Source of the DNA: Dermacentor variabilis | Lineage: Eukaryota; Arthropoda; Arachnida; Ixodida; Ixodidae | DNA: 64,000 bases | Direction of reading: 5' to 3' | Assembly: GCF_050947875.1 (NCBI RefSeq) | Contig: NW_027460291.1 | Span: 24,279,868 to 24,343,867, forward strand | Part shown: positions 52,940 through 64,000 of the stretch, piece after piece | How the letters are laid out: the number at the start of each line of letters is the position of its first letter | How positions within the stretch are numbered: the stretch's first letter is position 1 | The notes under the pieces: generated by a model | The model's input: only the letters and a program-made list of their open reading frames with translations | Database searches by the model: none | Told to the model about the DNA's origin: nothing | Position numbers and translations under genes: made by a program

Positions 52940-53625
52940 CAATAAAGCACTTTGAGCCTACTTAGGTCACTGGGTGTGCCAGTAGGCGACTGCTTCTCTT
53001 CCATGTACGTCTTTCACGTCATCTTGGGTAACTAGGTATGTGCCACTGGGAGTGTGCCGATCCACGATGACTAAAACGATCCCTTGAACTTAACATATGC
53101 CGGCTGGAATCGATCCCACGCCACAAGGATTCCTCAACCTCAGAAAACTGGCGCATTAGCAGGCTGCGCCACATATGCATGTGGAATGTGCCGGTCCTCA
53201 ATGAACCTCTTTGATGCCAACACTTTAGCGAGCTACGCCATAAATGCATTGGGTATCCGATACTCTCTCGGTGCTGGTCTTCAATAAAGCACTTTGAGCC
53301 TTCTTAGGTCACTGGGTATGTGCCAGTAGGTGAGTGCCTCTCTTCCATGTACGTCTTTCATGTCATCTTGGGTAACTAGGTATGTGCCACTGGGAGTCTC
53401 CCGATCCACGATGACTAAAACGATCCCTTAAACTTAACTTAAGTTGGCTGGAATCGATGCCAGGCCACAAGGATTCCTCAACCTCAGAAAATTGGCGCAT
53501 GAGCAGGCTGCGCCACATATGCATGTGGAATGTGCCGGTCCTCAATGAACCTCTTTGATGCCAACACTTTAGCGAGCTACGCCATAAATGCATTGGATAT
53601 CCGACACTCTGTCGGTGCTGGTCTT

Positions 53626-56600
53626 CAATAAAGCACTTTGAGCCTACTTGGGTCACTGGGTTTGTGCCAGTAGGTGACTGCCTCTCTTCCATGTACGTCT
53701 TTCACGTCATCTTGGGTAACTAGGTATGTGCCACTGGGAGTGTGCGGTTCCACCATTACCAAAACGATCCCTTAAACTTAACTTATGCCGGCTGGAATCG
53801 ATCCCACGCCACAGGGATTCCTCAACCTCAGAAAACTGGCGCATTAGCAGGCTGTGCCACATATGCATGTGGAATGTGCCGGTCCTCAATGAACCTCTTT
53901 GATGCCAACACTTTAGCGAGCTACGCCATAAATGCATTGGGTATCCGATACTCTGTCGGTTCTGGTCCTCAATAAAGAACTTTGAGCCTACTTAGGTCAC
54001 TGGGTGTGTGCCAGTAGGTGACTGCCTCTCTTCCATGTACGTCTTTCACGTCATCTTGGGTAACTAGGTATGTGCCACTGGGAGTGTGCTGTTCCACGAT
54101 TACTAAAACGATCCCTTAAACTTAACTTATGCCGGCTGGAATCGATCCCACGCCACAGGGATTCCTCAACCTCAGAAAACTGGCGCATTAGCAGGCTGCG
54201 CCACATATGCATGTGGAATGTGCCGGTCCTCAATGAAGCTCTTTGATGTCAACACTTTAGCGAGCTACGCCATCAATGCATTGGGTATCCGATACTCTGT
54301 CGGTGCTGGTCTTCAATAAAGCACTTTGAGCCCTATTAGGTCACTGGGTGTGTGCCAGTAGGTGAGTGTCTCTCTTCCATGTACGTCTTTCACGTCATCT
54401 TGGGTAACTAGGTATGTGCCACTGGGAGTGTGCCGATCCACGATTACTAAAACGATCCCTTAAACTTAACTTATGCCGGCAGGAATCGATCCCACGCCAC
54501 AGGGATTCCTTAACCTCAGAAAACTGGCGCATTAGCAGGCTGCGCCACATATGCATGTGGAATGTGCCGGTCCTCAATGAACCTCTTTGATGCCAACATT
54601 TTAGCAAGCTACGCCATAAATGCATTGGGTTTGTGATACTCTGTCGGTGCTGGTCTTCAATAAAGCACTTTGAGCCTTCTTAGGTCACTGGGTATGTGCC
54701 AGTAGGTGAGTGCCTCTCTTCCATATACGTCTTTCACGTCATCTTGGGTAACTAGGTATGTGCCACTGGGAGTCTCCCGATCCACGATGACTAAAACGAT
54801 CCCTCAAACTTAACTTAAGTTGGCTGGAATCGATCCCAGGCCACAAGGATTCCTCAACCTCAGAAAACTGGCGCATCAGCAGGCTGCGCCACATATGCAT
54901 ATGGAATGTGCCGGTCCTCAATGAACCTCTTTGATGCCAACATTTTAGCAAGCTACGCCATAAATGCATTGGGTATGTGATACTCTGTCGGTGCTGCTCT
55001 TCAATAAAGCACTTTGAGCCTACTTAGGTCACTGGGTGTGTGCCAGTAGGTGACTGCTTCTCTTCCATGTACGTCTTTCACGTCATCTTGGGTAACTAGG
55101 TATGTGCCACTGGGAGTGTGCCGATGCACGATGACTAAAACGATCCCTTGAACTTAACATATGCCGGCTGGAATCGATCCCACGCCACAAGGATTCCTCA
55201 ACCTCAGAAAACTGGCGCATTAGCAGGCTGCGCCACATATGCATGTGGAATGTGCCGGTCCTCAATGAACCTCTTTGATGCCAACACTTTAGCGAGCTAC
55301 GCCATAAATGCATTGGGTATCCGATACTCTGTCGGTGCTGGTCTTCAATAAAGCACTTTGAGCCTTCTTAGGTCACTGGGTATGTGCCAGTAGGTGAGTG
55401 CCTCTCTTCCATGCACGTCTTTCACGTCATCTTGGGTAACTAGGTATGTGCCACTGGGAGTCTCCCGATACACGATGACTAAAACGATCCCTTAAACTTA
55501 ACTTAAGTTGGCTGGAATCGATCCCAGGCCACAAGGATTGCTCAACCTCAGAAAACTGGCGCATGAGCAGGCTGCGCCACATATGCATGTGGAATGTGCC
55601 GGTCCTCAATGAACCTCTTTGATGCCAACACTTTAGCGAGCTACGCCATAAACGCATTGGGTATCCGACACTCTGTCGGTGCTGGTCTTCAATAAAGAAT
55701 TTGAGCCTACTTAGGTCACTGGGTTTGTGCCAGTAGGTGACTGCCTCTCTTCCATGTACGTCTTTCACGTCATCTTGGGTAACTAGGTATGTGCCACTGG
55801 GAGTGTGCCGATCCACGATTACTAAAACGATCCCTTAAACTTAACTTATGCCGGCTGGAATCGATCCCACGCCACAGGGATTCCTCAACCTCAGAAAACT
55901 GGCGCATTAGCAGGCTGTGCCACATATGCATGTGGAATGGGCCGGTCCTCAATGAACCTCTTTGATGCCAACACTTTAGCGAGCTACGCCATAAATACAT
56001 TGGGTATCCGATACTGTCGGTTCTGGTCTTCAATAAAGCACTTTGAGCCTATTTAGGTCACTAGGTTTCTGCCAGTAGGTGACTGCCTCTCTTCCATGTA
56101 CGTTTTTCACGTCATCTTGGTTAACTAGGTATGTGCCACTGGGAGTGTGCCGATCCACGATTACTAAAACGATCCCTTAAACTTAACTTATGCCGGCTGG
56201 AATCGATCCCACGCCACAGGGATTCCTCAACCTCAGAAAACTGGCGCATTAGCAGGCTGCGCCATATATGCATGTGGAATGTGCCGGTCCTCAATGAAGC
56301 TCTTTGATGTCAACACTTTAGCGAGCTACGCCATCAATGCATTGGGTATCCGATACTCTGTCGGTGCTGGTCTTCAATAAAGCAGTTTGAGCCTACTTAG
56401 GTCACTGGGTGTGTGCCAGTAGGTGAGTGTCTCTTCCATGTACGTCTTTCACGTCATCTTGGGTAACTAGGTATGTGCCACTGGGAGTGTGCCGATCCAC
56501 GATGACTAAAACGATCCCTTAAACTTAACTTATGTTGGCTGGAATCGATCCTAGGCCACAAGGATTCCTCAACCTCAGAAAACTGGCGCATTAGCAGGCT

Positions 56601-57404
56601 GTGCCACATATGCATGTGGAATGGGCCGGTCCTCAATGAACCTCTTTGATGCCAACACTTTAGCGAGCTACGCCATAAATGCATTGGGTATCCGATACTC
56701 GGTCGGTTCTGGTCTTCAATAAAGCACTTTGAGCCTACTTAGGTCACTAGGTGTGTGCCAGTAGGTGACTGCCTCTCTTCCATGTACGTTTTTCACGTCA
56801 TCTTGGTTAACTAGGTATGTGCCACTGGGAGTGTGCCTATCCAAGATTACTAAAACGATCCCTTAAACTTAACTTATGCTGGCTGGAATCGATCACACGC
56901 CACAGGGATTCCTCAACCTCAGAAAACTGGCGCATTAGCAGGCTGCGCCACATATGCATGTGGAATGTGCCGGTCCTCAATGAACCTCTTTGATGCCAAC
57001 ACTTTAGCGAGCTACGCCATAAGTGCATTGGATATCCGATACTATGTCGGTGCTGGTCTTCAATAAAGCACTTTGAGCCTACTTAGGTCACTGGGTGTGT
57101 GCCAGTAGGTGACTGCCTCTCTTCCATGTACGTCTTTCACATCATCTTGGGTAACTAGGTATGTGCCACTGGGAGTGTGCCTATCCAAGATTACTAAAAC
57201 GATCCCTTAAACTTAACTTATGTTGGCTGGAATCGATCCTAGGCCACAAGGATTCCTCAACCTCAGAAAACTGGCGCATTAGCAGGCTGCGCCACATATG
57301 CATGTGGAATGTGCCGGTCCTCAATGAACCTCTTTGATGCCAACATTTTAGCAAGCTACGCCATAAATGCATTGGGTTTGTCATACTCTGTCGGTGCTGG
57401 TCTT
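53626..57404 (+). repeat. Most divergent stretch of the array (types I, C, B, D)
   Basis: About eleven monomers carry more private changes and small deletions than the rest. Examples are AATAAAGAAC (53973), CCATCAATGC (54272 and 56332), GCCGGCAGGAATC (54475), AATAAAGAATTTG (55691), GATACTGTCGG (56011), TGGTTAACTAG (56118 and 56803), GGGCCGGTCC (55938 and 56622) and GTGAGTGTCTCTTCC (56421). They are still the same 344-bp family. Higher divergence usually means an older or less homogenised part of an array. Confidence 0.65.
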
Positions 57405-58092
57405 CAATAAAGCACTTTGAGCCTTCTTAGGTCACTGGGTATGTGCCAGTAGGTGAGTGCCTCTCTTCCATGTACGTCTTTCACGTCATCTTGGGTAACT
57501 AGGTATGTGCCACTGGGAGTCTCCCGATCCACGATGACTAAAACGATCCCTTAAACTTAACTTAAGTTGGCTGGAATCGATCCCAGGCCACAAGGATTCC
57601 TCAACCTCAGAAAACTGGCGCATGAGCAGGCTGCGCCACATATGCATATGGAATGTGCTGGTCCTCAATGAACCTCTTTGATGCCAACATTTTAGCAAGC
57701 TACGCCATAAATGTATTGGGTATGTGATACTCTGTCGGTGCTGCTCTTCAATAAAGCACTTTGAGCCTACTTAGGTCACTGGGTGTGTGCCAGTAGGTGA
57801 CTGCTTCTCTTCCATGTACGTCTTTCACGTCATCTTGGGTAACTAGGTATGTGCCACTGGGAGTGTGCCGATCCACGATGACTAAAACGATCCCTTGAAC
57901 TTAACATATGCCGGCTGGAATCGATCCCACGCCACAAGGATTCCTCAACCTCAGAAAACTGGCGCATTAGCAGGCTGCGCCACATATGCATGTGGAATGT
58001 GCCGGTCCTCAATGAACCTCTTTGATGCCAACACTTTAGCGAGCTACGCCATAAATGCATTGGGTATCCGATACTCTGTCGGTGCTGGTCTT

Positions 58093-61000
58093 CAATAAAG
58101 CACTTTGAGCCTTCTTAAGTCACTGGGTATGTGCCAGTAGGTGAGTGCCTCACTTCCATGTACGTCTTTCACGTCATCTTGGGTAACTAGGTAAGTGCCA
58201 CTGGGAGTCTCCCGATCCACGATGACTAAAACGATCCCTTAAACTTAACTTATGCTGGCTGGAATCGATCCCACGCCACAAGGATTCCTCAACCTCAGAA
58301 AACTGGCTCATTAGCAGGCTGCGCCACATATGCATGTGGAATGTGCCGGTCCTCGATGAACGTCTTTGATGCCAACATTTTAGCAAGCTACGCCATAAAT
58401 GCATTGGGTATGTGATACTCTGTCGGTGCTGCTCTTCAATAAAGCACTTTGAGCCTACTTAGGTCACTGGGTGTGTGCCAGTAGGTGACTGCTTCTCTTC
58501 CATGTACGTCTTTCACGTCATCTTGGGTAACTAGGTATGTGCCAGTGGGGGTGTGCCGATCCACGATGACTAAAACGGTCCCTTGAACTTAACATATGCC
58601 GGCTGGAATCGATCCCACGCCACAAGGATTCCTCAACCTCAGAAAACTGGCGCATTAGCAGGCTGCGCCACATATGCATGTGGAATGTGCCGGTCCTCAA
58701 TGAACCTCTTTGATGCCAACACTTTAGCGAGCTACGCCATAAACGCATTGGGTATCCGACACTCTGTCGGTGCTGGTCTTCAATAAAGCACTTTGAGCCT
58801 ACTTAGGTCACTGGGTTTGTGCCAGTAGGTGACTGCCTCTCTTCCATGTACGTCTTTCACGTCATCTTGGGTAACTAGGTATGTGCCACTGGGAGTGTGC
58901 CGATCCACGATGACTAAAACGATCACTTAAACTTAATTTATGTTGGCTGGAATCGATCCTAGGCCACAAGGATTCCTCAACCTCAGAAAATTGGCGCATG
59001 AGCAGGCTGCGCCACATATGCATGTGGAATGTGCCGGTCCTCAATGAACCTCTTCGATGCCAACACTTTAGCGAGCTACGCCATAAATACATTGGGTATC
59101 CGACACTCTGTCGGTGCTGGTCTTCAATAAAGCACTTTGAGCCTACTTAGGTCACTGGGTGTGTGCCAGTAGGTGAGTGCCTCTCTTCCATGTACGTCTT
59201 TCACGTCATCTTGGGTAACTATGTATGTGCCACTGGGAGTCTCCCGATCCACGATGACTAAAACGATCCCTTAAACTTAAGTTGGCTGGAATCGATCCCA
59301 GGCAACAAGGATTCCTCAACCTCAGAAAACTGGCGCATGAGCAGGCTGCGCCACATATGCATGTGGAATGTGCCGGTCCTCAATGAACCTCTTTGATGCC
59401 AACACTTTAGCGAGCTACGCCATAAACGCATTGGGTATCCGACACTCTGTCGGTGCTGGTCTTCAATAAAGCACTTTGAGCCTACTTAGGTCACTGGGTT
59501 TCTGCCAGTAGGTGACTGCCTCTCTTCCATGTACGTTTTTCACGTCATCTTGGGTAACTAGGTATGTGCCACTGGGAGTGTGCCGATCCACGATGACTAA
59601 AACGATCCCTTAAACTTAATTTATGTTGGCTGGAATCGATCCTAGGCCACAAGGATTCCTCAACCTCAGAAAACTGGCGCATGAGCAGGCTGCGCCACAT
59701 ATGCATGTGGAATGTGCCGGTCCTCAATGAACCTCTTTGATGCCAACACTTTAGCGAGCTACGCCATAAATGCATTGGGTATCCGACACTCTGTCGGTGC
59801 TGGTCTTCAATAAAGCACTTTGAGCCTACTTAGGTCACTGGGTTTGTGCCAGTAGGTGACTGCCTCTCTTCCATGTACGTCTTTCACGTCATCTTGGGTA
59901 ACTAGGTATGTGCCACTGGGAGTGTGCCGATCCACGATGACTAAAACGATCCCTTAAACTTAATTTATGTTGGCTGGAATCAATCCTAGGCCACAAGGAT
60001 TCCTCAACCTCAGAAAACTGGCGCATGAGCAGGCTGCGCCACATATGCATGTGGAATGTGCCGGTCCTCAATGAACCTCTTTGATGCCAACACTTTAGCG
60101 AGCTACGCCATAAATGCATTGGGTATCCGACACTCTGTCGGTGCTGGTCTTCAATAAAGCACTTTGAGCCTACTTAGGTCACTGGGTGTGTGCCAGTAGG
60201 TGACTGCCTCTCTTCCATGTACGTCTTTCTCATCATCTTGGGTAACTAGGTATGTGCCACTGGGAGTGTGCCTATCCAAGATTACTAAAACGATCCCTTA
60301 AACTTAACTTATGCTGGCTGGAATCGATCCCACGCCACAAGGATTCCTCAACCTCAGAAAACTGGCGCATTAGCAGGCTGCGCCACATATGCATGTGGAA
60401 TGTGCCGGTCCTCAATGAACCTCTTTGATGCCAACATTTTAGCAAGCTACGCCATAAATGCATTGGGTATGTGATACTCTGTCGGTGCTGCTCTTCAATA
60501 AAGCACTTTGAGCCTACTTAGGTCACTGGGTGTGTGCCAGTAGGTGACTGCCTCTCTTCCGTGTACGTCTTTCACGTAATCTTTGGTAACTAGGTATGTT
60601 CCACTGGGAGTGTGCCGCTCCACGATGACTAAAACGGTCCCTTGAACTTAACATATGCCGGCTGGAATCGATCCCACGCCACAAGGATTCCTCAACCTCA
60701 GAAAACTGGCGCATTAGCAGGCTGCGCCACATATGCATGTGGAATGTGCCGGTCCTCAATGAACCTCTTTGATGCCAACACTTTAGCGAGCTACGCCATA
60801 AACGCATTGGGTATCCGACACTCTGTCGGTGCTGGTCTTCAATAAAGCACTTTGAGCCTACTTAGGTCACTGGGTTTGTGCCAGTAGGTGACTGCCTCTC
60901 TTCCATGTACGTCTTTCACGTCATCTTGGGTAACTAGGTATGTGCCACTGGGAGTGTGCCGATCCACGATGACTAAAACGATCACTTAAACTTAATTTAT

Positions 61001-63860
61001 GTTGGCTGGAATCGATCCTAGGCCACAAGGATTCCTCAACCTCAGAAAACTGGCGCATGAGCAGGCTGCGCCACATATGCATGTGGAATGTGCCGGTCCT
61101 CAATGAACCTCTTCGATGCCAACACTTTAGCGAGCTACGCCATAAATGCATTGGGTATCCGACACTCTGTCGGTGCTGGTCTTCAATAAAGCACTTTGAG
61201 CCTACTGAGGTCACTGGGTGTGTGCCAGTAGGTGAGTGCCTCTCTTCCATGTACGTCTTTCACGTCATCTTGGGTAACTAGGTATGTGCCACTGGGAGTC
61301 TCCCGATCCACGATGACTAAAACGATCCCTTAAACTTAACTTAAGTTGGCTGGAATCGATCCCAGGCCACAAGGATTCCTCAACCTCAGAAAACTGGCGC
61401 ATGAGCAGGCTGCGCCACATATGCATGTGGAATGTGCCGGTCCTCAATGAACCTCTTTGATGCCAACACTTTAGCGAGCTACGCCATAAATGCATTGGGT
61501 ATCCGACACTCTGTCGGTGCTGGTCTTCAATAAAGCACTTTGAGCCTACTTAGGTCACTGGGTGTGTGCCAGTAGGTGACTGCCTCTCTTCCATGTACGT
61601 CTTTCTCATCATCTTGGGTAACTAGGTATGTGCCACTGGGAGTGCGCCTATCCAAGATTACTAAAACGATCCCTTAAACTTAACTTATGCTGGCTGGAAT
61701 CGATCCCACGCCACAAGGATTCCTCAACCTCAGAAAACTGGCGCATTAGCAGGCTGCGCCACATATGCATGTGGAATGTGCCGGTCCTCAATGAACCTCT
61801 TTGATGCCAACATTTTAGCAAGCTACGCCATAAATGCATTGGGTATGTGATACTCTGTCGGTGCTGCTCTTCAATAAAGCACTTTGAGCCTACTTAGGTC
61901 ACTGGGTGTGTGCCAGTAGGTGACTGCCTCTCTTCCGTGTACGTCTTTCACGTAATCTTGGGTAACTAGGTATCTGCCACTGGGAGTCTCCCGATCCACG
62001 ATGACTAAAACGATCCCTTAAACTTAACTTAAGTTGGCTGGAATCGATCCCAGGCCACAAGGATTCCTCAACCTCAGAAAACTGGCGCATGAGCAGGCTG
62101 CGCCACATATGCATGTGGAATGTGCCGGTCCTCAATGAACCTCTTTGATGCCAACATTTTAGCAAGCTACGCCATAAATGCATTGGGTATCCGACACTCT
62201 GTCGGTGCTGCTCTTCAATAAAGCACTTTGAGCCTACTTAGGTCACTGGGTGTGTGCCAGTAGGCGACTGCTTCTCTTCCATGTACGTCTTTCACGTCAT
62301 CTTGGGTAACTAGGTATGTGCCACTGGGAGTGTGCCGATCCACGATGACTAAAACGATCCCTTGAACTTAACATATGCCGGCTGGAATCGATCCCACGCC
62401 ACAAGGATTCCTCAACCTCAGAAAACTGGCGCATTAGCAGGCTGCGCCACATATGCATGTGGAATGTGCCGGTCCTCAATGAACCTCTTTGATGCCAACA
62501 CTTTAGCGAGCTACGCCATAAATGCATTGGGTATCCGATACTCTCTCGGTGCTGGTCTTCAATAAAGCACTTTGAGCCTTCTTAGGTCACTGGGTATGTG
62601 CCAGTAGGTGAGTGCCTCTCTTCCATGTACGTCTTTCACGTCATCTTGGGTAACTAGGTATGTGCCACTGGGAGTCTCCCGATCCACGATGACTAAAACG
62701 ATCCCTTAAACTTAACTTAAGTTGGCTGGAATCGATGCCAGGCCACAAGGATTCCTCAACCTCAGAAAATTGGCGCATGAGCAGGCTGCGCCACATATGC
62801 ATGTGGAATGTGCCGGTCCTCAATGAACCTCTTTGATGCCAACACTTTAGCGAGCTACGCCATAAATGCATTGGGTATCCGACACTCTGTCGGTGCTGGT
62901 CTTCAATAAAGCACTTTGAGCCTACTTGGGTCACTGGGTTTGTGCCAGGTGACTGCCTCTCTTCCATGTACGTCTTTCACGTCATCTTGGGTAACTAGGT
63001 ATGTGCCACTGGGAGTGTGCGGTTCCACCATTACCAAAACGATCCCTTAAACTTAACTTATGCCGGCTGGAATCGATCCCACGCCACAGGGATTCCTCAA
63101 CCTCAGAAAACTGGCGCATTAGCAGGCTGTGCCACATATGCATGTGGAATGTGCCGGTCCTCAATGAACCTCTTTGATGCCAACACTTTAGCGAGCTACG
63201 CCATAAATGCATTGGGTATCCGATACTCTGTCGGTTCTGGTCCTCAATAAAGAACTTTGAGCCTACTTAGGTCACTGGGTGTGTGCCAGTAGGTGACTGC
63301 CTCTCTTCCATGTACGTCTTTCACGTCATCTTGGGTAACTAGATATGTGCAACTGGGAGTGTGCTGTTCCACGATTACTAAAACGATCCCTTAAACTTAA
63401 CTTATGCCGGCTGGAATCGATCCCACGCCACAGGGATTCCTCAACCTCAGAAAACTGGCGCATTAGCAGGCTGCGCCACATATGCATGTGGAATGTGCCG
63501 GTCCTCAATGAAGCTCTTTGATGTCAACACTTTAGCGAGCTACGCCATCAATGCATTGGGTATCCGATACTCTGTCGGTGCTGGTCTTCAATAAAGCACT
63601 TTGAGCCCTATTAGGTCACTGGGTGTGTGCCAGTAGGTGAGTGTCTCTCTTCCATGTACGTCTTTCACGTCATCTTGGGTAACTAGGTATGTGCCACTGG
63701 GAGTGTGCCGATCCACGATTACTAAAACGATCCCTTAAACTTAACTTATGCCGGCAGGAATCGATCCCACGCCACAGGGATTCCTTAACCTCAGAAAACT
63801 GGCGCATTAGCAGGCTGCGCCACATATGCATGTGGAATGTGCCGGTCCTCAATGAACCTC
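58093..63860 (+). repeat. Second, incomplete copy of the 26-mer HOR
   Basis: It follows the first copy directly. The offset is 8932 bp up to about 61750, then 9276-9278 bp because one extra monomer is present around 61872-62215, then 9275 bp after a private 3-bp deletion (near 62948). Type I with CCTCAATAAAGAAC recurs at 53965 and 63240. The match stops near 63860: this copy continues with CACTTTAGCGAG and TATCCGACAC where the first has CATTTTAGCAAG and TTTGTGATAC. Confidence 0.78.
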
Positions 63861-63932
63861 TTTGATGCCAACACTTTAGCGAGCTACGCCATAAATGCAT
63901 TGGGTATCCGACACTCTGTCGGTGCTGGTCTT

Positions 63933-64000
63933 CAATAAAGCACTTTGAGCCTACTTAGCTCACTGGGTGTGTGCCAGTAGGTGACTGCCTCTCTTCCATG
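63933..64000 (+). repeat. Partial monomer at the window end
   Basis: The last 68 bases begin a new monomer (CAATAAAGC through CTCTTCCATG), with a private CTTAGCTCAC change. The array is cut by the window edge rather than ending, and the first base of the window also lies at a monomer start. The satellite therefore extends beyond both edges, or at least beyond the right one. Confidence 0.85.

Larger units (their letters stand above)
49161..58092 (+). repeat. 26-mer HOR unit, first copy (8932 bp)
   Basis: The order is AFBABBDEBAD*BAICBABABBBDDAB, where D* is a fusion monomer. Monomers at 49242 through 52333 recur at exactly +8932. Shared private variants are GGCTCATTAG and GATGAACGTC in the first A, a 6-bp deletion (near 50345 and 59277) with GGTAACTATGTATG in the fourth monomer, and CTACTGAGGTC before the A at 52333. 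The unit ends with the most divergent monomers of the window. Confidence 0.8.
1..64000 (+). repeat. Satellite DNA array, ~344-bp monomer, about 186 head-to-tail copies
   Basis: The landmark CAATAAAGCACTTTGAG recurs about every 344 bp from base 1 to base 63933, always in the same orientation, with single-base changes in some copies. The distance from the first AATAAA (base 2) to the last (base 63934) is 63,932 bp, which fits 186 monomers averaging just under 344 bp. No sequence outside the monomer was seen. Copies differ by scattered substitutions and small deletions; for example 6 bp are missing near 50345 and 59277, 3 bp near 62948, and 2 bp near 23099, 28222 and 52976. Uninterrupted tandem arrays of this size with higher-order structure are typical of eukaryotic centromeric, pericentromeric or other heterochromatic satellites. 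The genomic location is inferred, not seen. Strand is given for the CAATAAAG reading direction. Confidence 0.98.

Noticed and set aside
55427..55816. The longest open frame in the window, 129 codons on the minus strand
   Set aside because: It arises where a small deletion (AATAAAGAATTTG near 55691) joins frames of two adjacent monomers. It contains only satellite-derived sequence.
1..64000. CRISPR array
   Set aside because: The repeat period is 344 bp, the whole unit is conserved with no variable spacers, and there are no cas genes.
1..64000. CENP-B box (NTTCGNNNNANNCGGGN)
   Set aside because: No match was seen in the representative monomers on either strand. A centromeric role cannot be supported or excluded on this ground.
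1..64000. A hidden gene system, prophage, mobile element or biosynthetic cluster
   Set aside because: Every stretch of the window could be assigned to the 344-bp monomer; no non-satellite sequence remains to hold one.

Overview
The whole 64 kb window is one head-to-tail satellite DNA array. A unit of about 344 bp (often 341-345) repeats without interruption from the first base to the last: about 186 complete copies plus some 68 bases of the next, all in the same orientation. I found no gene, transposon, rRNA, microsatellite block or unique sequence. The window must come from a eukaryote, from heterochromatin such as a centromeric, pericentromeric, subtelomeric or sex-chromosome block. The sequence alone does not identify the species, and I do not recognise the satellite family.

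Inside the monomer (taken to begin at its CAATAAAG) there is readable structure. On the minus strand a 69-nt stretch looks like a decayed type II (leucine-like) tRNA. It has an A-box-like element, a perfect D-arm-like inverted repeat, a variable-arm-like hairpin, a B box fitting GWTCRANNC, and a TTTT run about 30 nt further on. Exactly 69 bp upstream on the same strand lies a second, more decayed copy of the same A-box region (15 of 20 bases identical). The satellite therefore probably arose from a tRNA gene or a dimeric tRNA-derived SINE, and some copies may still carry a usable RNA polymerase III promoter. The plus strand has a conserved AATAAA just after a stem-loop, and four copies of a 15-bp GTGTGCC-type motif.

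Monomers fall into recurring types, named here by the bases after the second GTGCC: A = GTCTCCCGATCC; B = GTGTGCCGATCC; C = GTGCTGTTCC; D = GTGCCTATCCAAG; E = GTGCCGCTCC; F = GTGGGGGTGTGCC; G = the same with a one-base deletion (AGGGGGGTG); H = GGGCGTGTGCC; I = GTGCGGTTCCACC. Long ordered strings of types recur, so this is a higher-order-repeat (HOR) array. From left to right: an irregular segment with 5-mer and 10-mer echoes (1-6.5 kb); an 11-mer tandemly duplicated with loss of one monomer (6.5-13.8 kb); mixed segments with 11-, 14- and 25-mer echoes (13.8-24.7 kb) that contain a tandem 4-mer (21.3-24.1 kb); two 16-mers in tandem (24.75-35.75 kb); a 19-mer followed by its 18-mer copy, each containing nested 9-mers (35.75-48.47 kb); and a 26-mer followed by most of a second copy (49.16 to about 63.86 kb), which encloses the most divergent monomers (53.6-57.4 kb). 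At three places two neighbouring monomers in one HOR copy are fused into one in the other, the expected footprint of unequal exchange.

No proteins are annotated. The many short open frames are one satellite segment read over and over, and 344 is not a multiple of three. Type assignments and HOR offsets were read by eye from the sequence; percent identities and exact breakpoints were not computed.
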